Assembly: GCA_026419785.1 (NCBI GenBank)
Contig: JAODTK010005794.1
Span: 1-64,000 of the forward strand
Direction of reading: 5' to 3'
Source: Sclerodactyla briareus
Taxonomy: Eukaryota > Echinodermata > Holothuroidea > Dendrochirotida > Sclerodactylidae
Length of the DNA: 64,000 nt
Part shown: positions 10,292-21,474 of the stretch, in pieces
How positions within the stretch are numbered: position 1 is the stretch's first letter
How the letters are laid out: each line of letters opens with the position of its first letter
Translations under genes and position numbers: made by a program
The notes under the pieces: generated by a model
Databases searched by the model: none
What the model saw: the letters and a program-made list of their open reading frames with translations, nothing else
What the model was told of the DNA's origin: nothing

Positions 10292-10376
10292 ATTCTGCCA
10301 GCGATGAGAGTGGATGCTCCATCGAAATCGGTCCGCAACAACAGGAGAGTATTGATCCAGGGAGCAATACTCAGTA
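10292..10376 (+). pseudogene. Terminal exon candidate, copy 1
   Basis: After a weak acceptor (GGGATGTAG), the frame reads DSASDESGCSIEI, then diverges from copy 2 through indels, and ends with NTQ and a stop. Copy 2 at 10594-10680 retains a smoother frame. Unknown protein; probably a duplicated terminal exon that has decayed, or one that carries read errors. Confidence 0.3.
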
Positions 10377-10593
10377 AAGTGAAACAGTCCGATGAGCAGT
10401 TAATCCAGGTAGAAATCTACTTCATATTTGTTCTGCATTAGAATGTTGTATTTACAGGTACCTGGGTTACCCGACGGGTATGAACATTGGACTCGGATCC
10501 CAATTGTTTAGTACTCGTGTACAGACTGGTTTAAACTGCTATACTCTTATCTCTATTTACCTCTATTCCTTCTTATCGACAGGGTCATGTAAG

Positions 10594-10680
10594 ACTGCCA
10601 GCGATGAGAGTGGATGCTCCATCGAGATAGTCCGCAGACCAACAGGAGAGGTATTGATCCAGAGAGGAACTACCCAGTGA
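10594..10680 (+). CDS. Terminal exon candidate, copy 2
   Basis: Following GTCATGTAAG, the open frame reads TASDESGCSIEIVRRPTGEV, then LIQRGTTQ and a TGA. It is short, polar and protein-like, with no low complexity. The preceding exon-like segment (VPGLPDGVRT) lies about 140 bp upstream in the same repeat unit. No family is recognised. Its strand and place suggest it could be the 3' end of the gene whose earlier exons are at 6.7-8.7 kb, but phase continuity cannot be shown. Confidence 0.35.
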   Translation, partial: TASDESGCSIEIVRRPTGEVLIQRGTTQ

Positions 10681-10786
10681 AGTGAACAGTCGATGGACAG
10701 TTAATACAGATAGAAATCTGCTTCATAATTTGTTTTGCATTATATTTTGTATATACAGGTACCTGGGTTACCCGACGGGGTACGAA

Positions 10787-11760
10787 CCAGTGTTCCCGCT
10801 AAGGTGTGCGATTGCGGGATTCTCACCCATCCCGCCCCTCCTATCATGATTCCCCCAAGAAATTGTTCTTATGCGGGAACTTCCCTCACTCTTTTTTGCA
10901 ATGAAGACAAATTGGCACATACACCAAGCAAACAACATCACATGAAGCCCAGTCCTTATTAATGGACATGAAATTTATGTATCCTTCATAATATAGTGAA
11001 ACTACACGAGCAAGACCACAGAAGTCATGTGCCTAACATAGAAGGGCCTTTGTATACATGATGACGCCTCAGTTTTCCTCCGAGCACTACACGACAGCTA
11101 TGTGCAATACTCGGTACCCCAGCACCCCACGCAACCCATTTGCTGGCAGTAAACAACTCACTAGCTGCTTCTAGTTCTAAGGGTAGATTTCTATGGGCAA
11201 CTCTGTACAGTGCCTATCCTATGCACATAGATAGGTTCCTAATAATATACGGCTGTCAGCAATTAGGCTAACGTTACTTCCTGCAAATTCCTGTTTAATC
11301 GCAGACCATAACTGATCGAGGTCAAATAGAAATCTTTCAAATTTCCTATTTTGCTAGCTCTACTACCTAGGTGTAAGTTTCCCAGAGTATTTCCCAATGT
11401 TTTCATTCCCGATCTCAGCCTTCCACTACATCATAATATGCATAGGTTGTTCTATATAATGTGATTACACTGCAGGCTAGTCACGGCTAGCCACATGTTG
11501 TGGGTTTGCGTGGTAATCAATTTCGATTTTGCACCCTGCCCAGCTAAAATCTAAAGTATTCAAACTAATTTTACATGTGATAGGGATTCATGCTAGAATT
11601 GCTTGGGGAGAAGATAACATGATTCGGGGTGGGGACATGTTTGGCTGTTTTGGGAGATTGTCTCATCGCTCGATATGAGTGATGCTGATGATACAGCTAT
11701 GCGGGTACTGGTACATTGACTAAATTTGGTATCTCATTACAGTCTATATCGATTCTCCCT
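10787..11760. other. Unassigned, begins with a transposon-like end
   Basis: The break in the 300-bp repeat at 10787 starts with CAGTGTTCCCGCTAAGG, which resembles hAT-type terminal sequences (CAGTG...). No matching inverted end or 8-bp target duplication was found downstream. The rest has no protein-like frame and no recognised repeat. Confidence 0.3.
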
Positions 11761-11764
11761 GTTT

Positions 11765-12700
11765 TCCATGCTTGTGAAACTGCGCTATCACATTTTACTG
11801 AATTATGGATGGATCATCGCTAAAGGAGAGGTACTGGAGTTTGATCTCGTAGATCATGATATTTTGTAAAGAAGTTAAATTGTATCAGTTCTCAGTTCTA
11901 GTGGATTGGTTCAAGTCTTACTTGTTGAATAGAAGTCATGTGTCATCATGGGCGTAATGCCTCCTCTTGTATGGAAGTCCACCGGCGATGTCTCCACAGG
12001 GATAAATTTAGGCCCACATTTATTCTTGATCTATACTAATGATCTAAGCCTGTGCCTAACTCACTGTATAGCTGACATGTATGTAGATGATACCACATTT
12101 CATGCTTCATAAAGAGATTGAATCCTGCAACTAAATTGAACATTGATCCAAAAATGTTCAGATTGGTGTAGAAATAATAAGGGCGGTCAACACTGGTAAA
12201 AATAAATCAATGTTGATATGCTCCAAGCAGCGTATCGTTGCAAGGACACAAGAGTTTGTCCAATAAAAATGAACCTATATTTCAGACAAGTCGACAAACA
12301 GAAAAACTGTTTGGGGGTCAGAATCACTGCCATTAACCTGGCATTTTGTAGCACAATAGTACGATATTGGCCCTCTTGCGGGGAATGAAACAGTATATTG
12401 ATACAGCTATGATGTGTTTATGTATACTTTATTATTTTGGATATATCCTCCAATAATTGATTATTGTTGTTTAGTAAGGGGGAAGTACTACTGCTAAATA
12501 TTGATAGCAATCGAAAATTGCAAAAGAGCCGTTGCCAGAATTATTCTAAATCCTCATTTGAGGATAGCTCGAGGGAATTATTTGAAAAACTAGCTGGAAG
12601 ACATTGTAAACTGTTATTATGAACACTAAAATGGTGTACAATTCGATTACAATATGGGCCTGATACATTGCAAAGCATGTTCACCCCAGTTTTTATATTC
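11765..12700 (+). pseudogene. LINE reverse transcriptase fragment (CR1/Jockey-like)
   Basis: Scattered over three frames are the ordered motifs of a non-LTR reverse transcriptase: HACETAL (about 11768), FDLVDHDIL (about 11838), a SPQG-like motif followed by LGPHLFLIYTNDL (about 11990-12050), the catalytic YVDDT (about 12079; the family norm is YADDT), then CSDWCRNN and the NTGK region (about 12150-12210), and finally LQKRAVARIILN (about 12515-12550). These correspond to palm and thumb regions of the enzyme that copies element RNA at a nicked target. Frameshifts and stops (TAA at 11868, TAG at 11931) show it is inactive. No endonuclease domain or 3' tail is seen, so it is a fragment. Confidence 0.75.
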
Positions 12701-13084
12701 ATTATTATATCTAGCTAGGATCCTTTTCACAAATAACCTTCACGTCACTGTGGTCACACAATTTTTTTAATAATCCTGCCCCCCACAGCCCCCAAAAAAA
12801 AAACCCCCCCCCCTTCTCGTACTTGCAACAAAAGAATGGAATAAACTTGATAGGAGTATCAAGATTACAGGAAGTATTAACCTTTTTAAAATTACTCTCT
12901 GATAATATCCTAAATGCATTTTTATATTGAGTCACACAGTTTTACTGATGATCATTTTTACCATATAAATTTTCCGGGTATTATTATTTTACTGAATATT
13001 TTCATTAATTCTAGATAATCTCTATTTTTCATATTATTTTAGAAGCTTTTATTTTAGTACTTTCACCATACTGTCTTTCAGTTT
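12700..13084. other. AT-rich spacer
   Basis: AT-rich sequence with A and C homopolymers at 12788-12811. It separates the reverse transcriptase fragment from the reversed satellite element. No gene seen. Confidence 0.4.
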
Positions 13085-13920
13085 TCATTCCTTGATGAAG
13101 TTCAGAGGATCTTATGTACGTATGACAGTGTGTGTGGTGTGTGTGTAATGCGTGTTGCAACATTGGCTGTAAACACGATAACTAACTCCACCTGTATGGG
13201 TGAAGCTCATACGGTATGTGTGTTCCCCATGATGAGTCATCAATGAACTCCAGTGTTTTGGGGTCAGTCAAGGTCACAGAAGTCAAAGTCTGAAAACTTT
13301 GTAAACCGCTACTCCAAACTGGTTGGTCTGCTCATTTGAATCTGTGTATAGCTATCTATGGAGTACATGAACGCTATTGTTTTTGGTTCTGGTTGGGTGA
13401 AGTTTGGTCAAAAATAGAAAAATTTGGGAAAAGTAAATATTTTGGCCAATTTTGGTTTGTAAACAAGATCAACTCTACCCCACCTGGAATAGATACGCTC
13501 ATAACTTTGTTATATGTGTTCCCCATGATGAGTACATGAACCTATTGTGTTGGGGTCGGTCTGAGGTCAACAGAGGTCAAAGTCTGAAAACCTTGTAAAC
13601 ACGAATAAGTCCGAGTGTTGGTCTAATCAGGTTGAGAATTTTGTGCCTAGCTTTCCTTTTCTTATGGGAAGTACAGGAACCCTATTGTTTTTTTGGTTCA
13701 GGTCAGGGGTGATTTTTCGGTCAAATAGTTAAATTGTGAAAAGTCAAGGATTTTGGCCAATTTTGCTTGTAAACCTGATGACTCAACCCCACCCAGACTG
13801 ATGAAGCTCATACTTAAAAAAAAAACTTGGTATGTGGTTCCCTGCGTGATAAGTACATGAATCCCATTGTTTGGGGTCAAGTCAGAGTTTATTTGAGGAT
13901 CAACAGAGGTAGAAGTCTGA
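13085..13920 (-). repeat. 309-bp satellite element, minus orientation, about 2.6 units
   Basis: Reverse complement of the array at 40150-42625. The GTAAAC anchor recurs at 13169, 13459 and 13769 (spacing 290 and 310 bp), each followed by CTCATAC, GTGTTCCCCATGATGAGT and TTGGGGTCAG. The outer end carries a GT microsatellite (13128-13146) and CATTCCTTGATGAAG, equivalent to the CA tract and TTCCTTGATTCGTCAGGAA at 42549-42615 of the other locus. The inner end is abutted by the LINE at 13925. Confidence 0.8.
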
Positions 13921-13924
13921 ACAC

Positions 13925-14886
13925 CTTGAAATTGAGTTGTGGTTGACAGGAATTACAACCTCCATTTAAATGTTAGTAAAACAAATGAATTGGTTATTGA
14001 CTACAGGAGAAAAAATAGAACTATCCCGAGTTCGGGTTGTTATTAAGACTAATATTCGATAGGTAAATGAGTACAATACCTGGGTGTTTATTTTATGATG
14101 ACTGAAGTGGGACCCCATGTTGATCATGTCAAACGCCTCCAACTCGATTGTACTTTAAGCGTAAGCTCGACTCTTTCAAAGTTAGTTCAGACATTCTATT
14201 CGTATTTTATAACTCTATTATTGGTAGTGTTTGGTCCTCACATAGTCATGTGGGCTGGTAATGCAAGTTACATATCCACCACATTTTTTCTGAACACATA
14301 ATAGGCGTTCTGGTGGGGCTCTTGGGAACGTTTTGCTCCGGTTGACAAAGCGGTATGAATCGGAGGATGAGGCAATAAACTTACCTTGGTTCTCAGGATG
14401 TCAATCCCTCTCTCCACGAAAAATTGACAAATTCCATTTTTTCCACAGTGGACGGCTGAAGGCCACGAGGGCTCACCATCGTTATTCTTCCTCCTTTGTT
14501 GGCAAGCGCTATGCTTTTTAATTCGTCTTAAACTGATAATATTCTTGCCTTTGGCTTTCACCTTGTGGTTCTAATTAATTTTATCCTTCCATCCACGTTA
14601 TACAACATTTGTATTATTATAACGTTTTACACGCATTTCACACACATTTTAGACGCATTTTACACGCACTTCAACAATCTTACACGCATTTTAACATACA
14701 TATGGGTCTTGTGTTTTTCTTGTCATTCCGCTCGTGTTGTATTTATGTTTTCTACGTTTTTAATTGTCTTATAATTCCGTATGTCATATATATCCTCTGC
14801 AAGCATTAATTTCCATTCTGGATGAATAAAGTTTTATCTATCTATCTATCTATCTTCTATCTATCTATCTATCTATCTATCTGTCT
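13925..14886 (+). mobile_element. LINE 3' portion with TATC tail
   Basis: Plus-strand frames give NYNLHLNVSKTNELVIDYRR (about 13955), a YLGV-like piece followed by DPHVDHVKRLQ (about 14080-14140), and near 14465 ATRAHHRYSSSFVGKRYAF, which corresponds to the RSSFVPSAI end of many LINE reverse transcriptases. A 3' UTR follows with AATAAA at 14825 and a TATC microsatellite from 14836. Frameshifts are frequent, so it is inactive. It starts after the catalytic palm and is therefore 5'-truncated. It is a different insertion from the fragment at 11.7-12.7 kb. Confidence 0.7.
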
Positions 14887-14935
14887 CTCTGTCGTCTTCT
14901 GTCTTTCTGTCTGCTGTCTGTCCTTCTGTGTAGCT
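14836..14935. repeat. TATC/TCTG microsatellite
   Basis: A TATC array grading into TCTG and CTGT repeats. It directly follows the AATAAA of the LINE and is probably its expanded 3' tail. Confidence 0.85.
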
Positions 14936-15125
14936 TCCTTATCAAGAGTATAGGAGCCCTATATTGGTTGTGAAAAAAATGGAATTTGGTCAGACGTTAT
15001 GTTGCCCATAATAGGCTGGTGCCTCTCCCATTGTTCCTGTGGTCTGGCTATAGTGTTTGTCAGGAAGAACAATGAATCCCTAAAAGAGCGTTTGGCCTTC
15101 TCTGGGGTTAATCCACCTTAATATT

Positions 15126-15157
15126 GGGGGGGGGGGGGGGGGGGAGGGGGGGGGGGG
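15126..15157. repeat. Poly-G tract
   Basis: About 32 bases of G with one A. The exact length is unlikely to be reliable. Confidence 0.8.
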
Positions 15158-15423
15158 TTTCAGATGGCCTTCATGGTAATAAGCCTCCTGCTAAATAAGT
15201 TACCCTCCTAAAACAAAGTTTAATGAATTTAAATAAATACAAGCCTGAGACGTCACTAGAGAGCCATGGAGAGAATACACACTGGTGAGGAGGCTGTATC
15301 ACAGGCATCTTCGCTCCAGTAGCTTGAAGAACGATAGAGGATAACATTCATGTGAAAGACCACATCGATCTGAACATACACGTGTGAGGAATCCTCCACA
15401 TAGAATGGTACTTTAGCCTGCAG

Positions 15424-15745
15424 TGGCGGGCGGAAGCCTCAAATAGGGGGACGCAGACCAAACTTTGTTGTTCTATCTGAGCGGGACGCCACCATCGGTT
15501 GGCGCGGACGGACAATACTTGTGGGTTTACAAACCTCCCAGATGGGCGGAAACGGCACTTCCCGATCGTTGTGATCTATATGTACCCAGTCATAAAACAT
15601 GGGGCCATGTCTGAAAATCGTAGTTATTTCATCAAATGTATGTATGAAAATGATAATGCCTATCAATGGGTTTGGAGACAGCAGATTCGCTGAGGAGAGC
15701 CCGGGGAAAGGGATGTCCACACCTTCCGCGCCCCCCCCCCCATCT
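15424..15745. mobile_element. Fragment related to the 17.8-kb foldback element
   Basis: Contains GCGGGACGCCACCATCGGTTGGCGCGGACG, CCTCCCAGAT and GGAAACGGCACTTCCCG in the same order as 17920-18000 and 28120-28200, and ends near a C run at 15730-15742. It is a diverged copy of the same non-autonomous element. Open frames across it are not protein-like. Confidence 0.5.
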
Positions 15746-17834
15746 ACTTTCTTCTCATTACGGTGAATTTCTAGTCCCCCATGATCGGACTGAGTAATTG
15801 TATGCGCACCCAGGTAGCCCCTTCCCGCCCCATCAGGTTTTGGCCACTCCCACTGTGGTCCACGTGGTGCGCGTATTGGACCTTGCAGTCTGTTAGGGTT
15901 CAGTCGCCTGCCAGCGTGGAAAGAATGAACAGTTTTAACACTTGGTTTCCTCGCCTTTTACAATATTTGACCACTAAGTGAAAATTCTTACGTAAGTCTT
16001 TCAAAGACATCAAAAGTGGGACAATTGGTGGTCTTTGCCAACGTAGCCCTACGTAACAACACCTTTTTCACTTGTGATGAAGTTGATTGTACAAAACAGG
16101 GAATCAAGGTTTTCAAAATAAGTTTATTGTTGTAATCGCAAATATCTTAAGCAAATTCATAGGCTTGTTTACAGTATACAGTTTGTTACATACATCATAT
16201 GCTGTTTTAGTGACTTTTCATTTGAACCGTCGTAACACCTATGGGGGGGGGGTGAATCCTTCTGCAAGATATGAAGATAAAGTCTTACAGACTGCCATTT
16301 GGGGGTCTTTCCTTCATGTTCATCATAAACTTACCCAAATGCCAGCATCACTCTTCTATTTTTAAATCTACCAACTACTAAAAGTTTTCAAATGTCCCAC
16401 TTTTGTTGCCGATCTTGTGGCCTTGTACATACAAGCGGTGATTATTGTTCCATCTTGAATAAGTCTATTAGGCCTAGTCCAAGCGACTAGCATTACAGTC
16501 ATTCGTTCATACCTGTAATTTGCCAAATCTAAACTCGTGTTTTCTTTCTCGTTGCGAAGTTAGCGACAGCTCACGAGCATCTATCGATCTAGCACTGACG
16601 TGGTAACATGGGCAAGATTTACAGATTTCGCTACAAGCTGCAATATCGCAGACCATCGCGGCAACGGGTCGGTACGGCAACATTTGTTGACTGCAAAGGA
16701 GATACTAGCTTCACACATTTATTTAGCCTGTTATATTATGCCTATATTCCATCATGTTCCGTAGAATCGATAATGATAGTTTAATTGTCGATGTTGTTAT
16801 TACTTTTCAATTTATCATTCGGTCACAGTTTTTAGGGGGGACGGACCCACCCCTTCAATTTTTTTGGGAGGGGGCCCCCAACCTCAACCCCCCCCCCCCA
16901 ACTTCAACCCCCCCCCCCCCCTCTTTCGCCGCCTATGGAGCCCTGAAAATGGGCCGTGATATATTCTCGCGAATCTCTCAATGGTCAATTGGGCTGGTGA
17001 GAGAGAGCTAGTGACCCCATAGACCCAATGCTATCTAATATTACATCACATGAATACAAAATGACTTACCATTACCCCCAATCCCCTTCTCCAGTCCTGC
17101 TTTGGATAAGCAGACTGGGAATAGTCTGCATTTGGTGAATGTTTTCATGTTGTGTGATAGTTCAAAATACTCTTGAGGGACCTCATTCCTAATAAAAAAC
17201 AGTTGCATCGATCAGCGTTCTGCCAAGTCAACATACAACAATGCTAAACTAGACATCGCCTGGCGGGTAACTGCCCAACGTGTATAGCCCCACTTTCAAT
17301 CAATCAGAGGGTGCCATTGTTCACCTTGTTTTTTTTATACGAAGGGGAATTATGACCAGGGAAGTGGGAGGTTGGTTCCCATGCACATACCATGCTCTGA
17401 AATGCAACTCTGCCGTAAAATCATTCTGTCAGAATTTGAAATGGGCCATTGGTCAGGTCCTATGGGCCGAGATTATCGTCTTGTTCCGAAACGGTGCAAA
17501 ACTGAAGGAAATCATTTGCCAATAAGTTAAAATAGGCCAGCCGGGTGGGTCGTATGGGCGAAAACCAAAAGTTGGTCCTCAAAATGATCGCCATGCTTCC
17601 ACAACGCGCGATGAGCAAAAACTCAGTTGCGGCCGCGCCATTTTTTCAATATTAAAAGATCTTCAATTGACATCAGCGTTGGAAACTCAACGCCTACCCT
17701 TCAGGAACCATAGCCCTATTGCTTTCACAATTCTGTCTTCATTTAAAGCGGACTGAGATATGTGGTAATATCAGATACACTATATCAGAAAGATTTCGCC
17801 TATTTTACTATCGATAAAATTTGCCAGCCATTAG
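15746..17834. other. No gene recognised; G/C-run debris
   Basis: Includes a G run near 16243 and the block 16836-16922 with a GGGGGGGACGG motif and two long C runs, again resembling ends of the G/C-run elements. No frame with splice support was found. Confidence 0.4.
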
Positions 17835-18492
17835 CATGGGCGTCAGAGCGTTCCGACAAGTGGGGGGGGGGGACATATCCGAAAACATCGAGAACAACAA
17901 CGCAAATGAACCATCTAAGAAGAGCGCCACCAACGGTTGGCGCGGAGCGTACAAAGAAATTTCAGATCTTCATACCCCCAGATCGGACGGAAAACGCACT
18001 GCCAGCTCATACGCACCCTCACATTTGTGATTCATGGGGCGTCGGCGTCGTTCCACCGGTGGGGGGCCTATCGAACGCAAATGGACCATCTAAGCGAGCC
18101 CACCACCGGTTGCGCGGACGTACAAAGAAAATTTCATATTTCATACCCTCCAGAATCGACGGAAACCGGCACTCTTGCCAGGCTCATACACCCATCTCCC
18201 AGCACACAAGCCAGAGTAAAAAATGTACTAAAAAAATAGCATGTGTGGGAGTATACTCGGTATATATATTAGTATGCACAATGACAACTTTTTTGTCGTT
18301 CCTTTTACCCGCTCACACATTTAATGGGTGCTATTGGGAGCCTGGCAAGTGCCGTTTCCGTCGATCTGTAGGTATGAAGATCTGAAATTTTCTTTTGTAC
18401 GCTCCGCGCCACCGTTGGTGGCGCTCTGCTTAGATGGTCCATTTGCGTTCGATATGTCCCCCCCACTTTTCGGAACGCTCCGACGGCCCCTG
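17835..18492. mobile_element. Non-autonomous foldback element (658 bp)
   Basis: The left end, CATGGGCGTCAGAGCGTTCC at 17835, is an inverted match to the right end, whose reverse complement starts CAGGGGCCGTCGGAGCG at 18492. The inverted arms run about 170 bp (17835-18003 against 18340-18492) and include the G run, GAACGCAAATGGACCATC, GCGCCACCAACGGTTGGCGC and GGAAACGGCACT. A third, direct copy of the arm's inner part lies at 18060-18175. The CAGGGGC-type terminus resembles hAT elements, but no 8-bp target duplication is visible in the flanks. The 207-codon open frame across it is a by-product of the repeat. Confidence 0.6.
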
Positions 18493-19450
18493 CTTCAAGC
18501 CATGGAATAGCCTAGTCGGCAGATTTTTTGAGCACCAAGAATTGTAATTTCAAAGCATTTTGAAGCTTGTGTCTTTCTCGGTACTTGTAGGAAGCGTGGA
18601 GAAGCGCAATTAACGATAACGAATCAGACAACTGACTCACCATTCCCCGCCTACCCTTCCGTTAGACACCCCTTCTTATTACATCGGTATCCGATCTACG
18701 GCGAAATGAGGTAGCCCAAGCGGCACTCGTCAATTTGAGTCAATTCAGCCAATTGAGCTGAAAATGTGAGCTTGGTTACTCTGCTCAGACATGCATGTAA
18801 AATAAGCCCTTACTGCTCCCACCATGTGTACCTACCTCACTACTTTCCTCTTCCTCACTGATCTACAAGACATAATTAACTTGGCGTTAAATCGACATAT
18901 AATACCCCCTTCCCCCACTATAGCTGATTCTGTGCCTCTTCCGTTTCTATTCCCCAATTCCCGCCTCTGTTTCTTTCACATGGAGGGTAAGAGTGAGTTT
19001 CAGTCAATACGTCAGGCTGTGATCGAGACCCTCCGGAGAAAAACCCCCTACCCTGCTCCTCTCAACAGCCAAAACCCTCCCCAACCCGGCCACCTCACTA
19101 CCACCCGCATATCTCCTGCCTTTGCATGTCCCATGAACTTCGGGGGCGCCGGCGACATAGATTCGAACTGAAATAATGGTTCCGTAGGTCACTTGCATGG
19201 CGGCAAATAGGGCCGAGAAGCCATTCACAGGCCAATGGTCTTCCTCGGATACGTCACTACCCAAACATTCATAAAAACCCCTGATTTATCACTAAAACAA
19301 CCCACTTTCATCATCACATCATCACGCTAAACTTTCCCCAATAGCCTATTTGGCGTCCCATACTCTTTGCAGATTTGCGCAAGTTTATCACTTGCATTGC
19401 GCAATTTTATCGCATCCTCTAAAATTTATCGTACGTAAAGTTAAAATATT
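18493..19450. other. No gene recognised
   Basis: Pyrimidine-rich sequence with open frames on both strands near 18824-19264 that lack recognisable motifs. The minus-strand frame (19004-19264) has a fairly protein-like composition but starts only with TTG, and no splice signal supports it. Confidence 0.35.
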
Positions 19451-19452
19451 TC

Positions 19453-19606
19453 AACTCGACGTCCGATGAAGTTATCGTATTGTATCGCTATCGCACAGTG
19501 TGACACTCCTTGAAATACACTTTTTATTTAACACTCGACGTCCGATAAAATTAATGTATCGTAATCGTATCGTATCGTATCGCACAAGTGTGAACAGTGC
19601 CCTTTA
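19453..19606. repeat. Tandem pair, unit about 78 bp
   Basis: Two copies of a segment starting CTCGACGTCCGAT and ending TATCGCACA, GTGTGA, at 19455 and 19533. Each contains a run of CGTAT/TATCG pentamers. The outer sequence GTGTGAACAGTGCC could be the end of a DNA transposon, but no opposite end was identified. Confidence 0.5.
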
Positions 19607-20287
19607 ACCCAATTATTTTTTATTACTATATCGACAGGGCCTAAAAATGTGCTTATTATTTCAGCAACTATGGCGGGCATATTTCTGTTTCAAGAAACTA
19701 ATTTGTTTAGACAGAGAGTCGAGGTACATTCATCTTACTCCCAGCGATTATTATTATTAGATCACCTTCGTGAGTACGTACCATCTAGCTACCTGACCCT
19801 GTAATCCACTCTCAATCAAGGAGGCGAAGCCTGATCGCTCTTATGTAATGTTGACTTCATCAATTTTCAAAAACAACTCTCGAGCATTGGCAGTAATGTT
19901 CATTAATTTAATATGGTCATGGTGTGTACAAAATTGATGAACGCTGGCCTGACGTCACCATTTATCCATTCCACGGAGAAAACGGACTATGTTCTAGCCC
20001 CTTCAGTATGATTGGATGGATGGGAACCTGCCTTTAGAAATGAGTCCATTATCGAGTAAAAACTTGTCAAATTGATTGCACCATTTCACATAGTCTGATC
20101 CCGAAATGTCCTCGTACAGATTTCCACCTGTCTGTTTGACAGCAGTGTGACATACTCGTATACGTACAAATCGGCTGCTGGCCAGTGTGCTCGTACACTC
20201 GCATGATGTGGAAAATAAATCTTCTTATTACTACTTGTGTGAATATGTCTCTCTACTGACTTCAATGTTACACAGCAATTTTAACAG

Positions 20288-20547
20288 CAATATTGGAGGA
20301 ACGAAGGAAATCTGTGGGATATATTACTGTGGAGAAGAGTGAAATAGTCTTATATTCTCTTCATGAATTTACTTCAACCACACTGGAACATTTGCCAACT
20401 GGCATAATTTTTGTTGAAACGCTATATAGTCCTTTGATCGCCGAGAATATAATTGATGACAGCTATTCGCATTTCTCATTTTCTTATCTGGTTGTCATTG
20501 TGTGCTTAATAGGAGGGTCTGGCCGGGTCTGTTTGATATCAAATTAG
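20288..20547 (+). CDS. Exon-like open frame, unknown
   Basis: Acceptor-like ATTTTAACAG ends at 20287, followed by an open frame reading AILEERRKSVGYITVEKSEI and continuing with LPTGIIFVETLYSPLIAEN. After about residue 60 it becomes hydrophobic and is probably intronic. No convincing donor is seen and no family is recognised. Confidence 0.2.
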
Positions 20548-20573
20548 GTTTGTTATTCACAATTGTTTTTAGT

Positions 20574-20597
20574 CTCACCCAGCATGTGCTGGGTGAG
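20574..20597. other. Palindromic hairpin at repeat boundary
   Basis: A perfect 11-bp stem CTCACCCAGCA / TGCTGGGTGAG with a 2-nt loop, directly at the left edge of the AGGTCA repeat block. It may mark the end of the repeated element. Related GGGTGA sequences occur at 21496 and 22915. Confidence 0.7.
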
Positions 20598-21470
20598 CTA
20601 TTGTGATCCTGCATGTCCTATCTATCTGTCCAATTATTCAAATTGGTACTCCTTGCACAGTGTTTGACGGATCATGATGAAACTTGTCACAATTATCATG
20701 CATGAAGGGGCATCCGAGGCTTTCAGGAGTCAGGTCAAGTCATCTAGGGGTCAATTTCGGCCATTTTGCGAAAAACTGCGAAAATACTTCTACAGTTCAA
20801 ATCGGATTGCAAGAAACTTGGTCAGTATTCTTGGTGACCAATGTTTCATACGGGGTGTTCAGGAATTTGAGGTCAAGGTCCTCTAGGGGTCGTTTGGGCC
20901 AAAAAAGGTATTTTTGTGGTAAAACAAAATCAAATACTTCTTCTCCCGCAGTTTGAATTGGATGATTATGATAGTGGTCAGTATTATCATTGACCAATTG
21001 TACATTGGGTGTTCAGGATTTGGGATCAAGGTCATCTAGGGGTCCATTTTGGCCATTCTGTTCAAACGGTCGAACGGCTTCTTCTCCTATGAAGACGATT
21101 GGAGATCATAAAAATTGCTCAGTATGATCATTGACCAGTTGTACGTCGTGGTGTTCAGGAATTGAGGTGAAAAATCATCTAGGGGTCAATTTTGGCCATT
21201 TGGTTCGAAGGTCAAGGGACTTCTTCTCCTATGGGACAGATCGATCAGACTACCAAGAAAGTTTGGTCAGTATAATCATTGACCAGTGGTGGGGTGTTCA
21301 TTTCGGAATTTTGAGGTCGAAGGTCTCTAGGGGTCAATTTAGGCCATTTTTTGTCTCGCCTAATGAAATTCAGATGAGACTTAGTGGTCACTATGGCATG
21401 TGTGTGTGCGTGTGTGTCAACACTTTTCTCGTGAGCCAGAATATCTTTTCGACCGGCCAGTCAATTGCGA
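20598..21470 (+). repeat. AGGTCA-rich tandem array, unit about 146 bp
   Basis: Five diverged units with the anchor CTAGGGGTC at about 20744, 20883, 21036, 21179 and 21327 (spacing 139-153 bp). The unit consensus includes GGTCAAGGTCATCTAGGGGT, TTGGCCATT, CTTCTTCTCCTATG, TTGGTCAGTATNATCATTGACC and GGTGTTCAGGAATTTGAGG. No protein-like frame persists across units. The array ends in a GT-rich stretch at 21402-21418. Confidence 0.75.
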
Positions 21471-21474
21471 CACA

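Larger units (their letters stand above)
10126..10790 (+). repeat. 300-bp tandem duplication carrying an exon pair (2.2 copies)
   Basis: Two complete copies start at about 10126 and 10426, and a partial third starts at about 10727. Each copy contains an acceptor (TTTACAG) followed by GTACCTGGGTTACCCGACGG, translating as VPGLPDGVRT. In the two complete copies a second exon-like segment follows. The spacing between equivalent points is exactly 300 bp (GCGATGAGAG at 10301 and 10601). The third copy is cut at about 10787 by unrelated sequence beginning CAGTGTTCCCGC. Confidence 0.7.

Noticed and set aside
10787..10830. hAT insertion starting CAGTGTTCCCGC
   Set aside because: Only one end is visible; no inverted partner or target duplication was found, so it is kept as a boundary note only.
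17762..18385. 207-codon plus-strand open frame
   Set aside because: It spans the foldback element and its repeated arms. Peptides from the arms repeat in different frames, and there is no natural protein composition.
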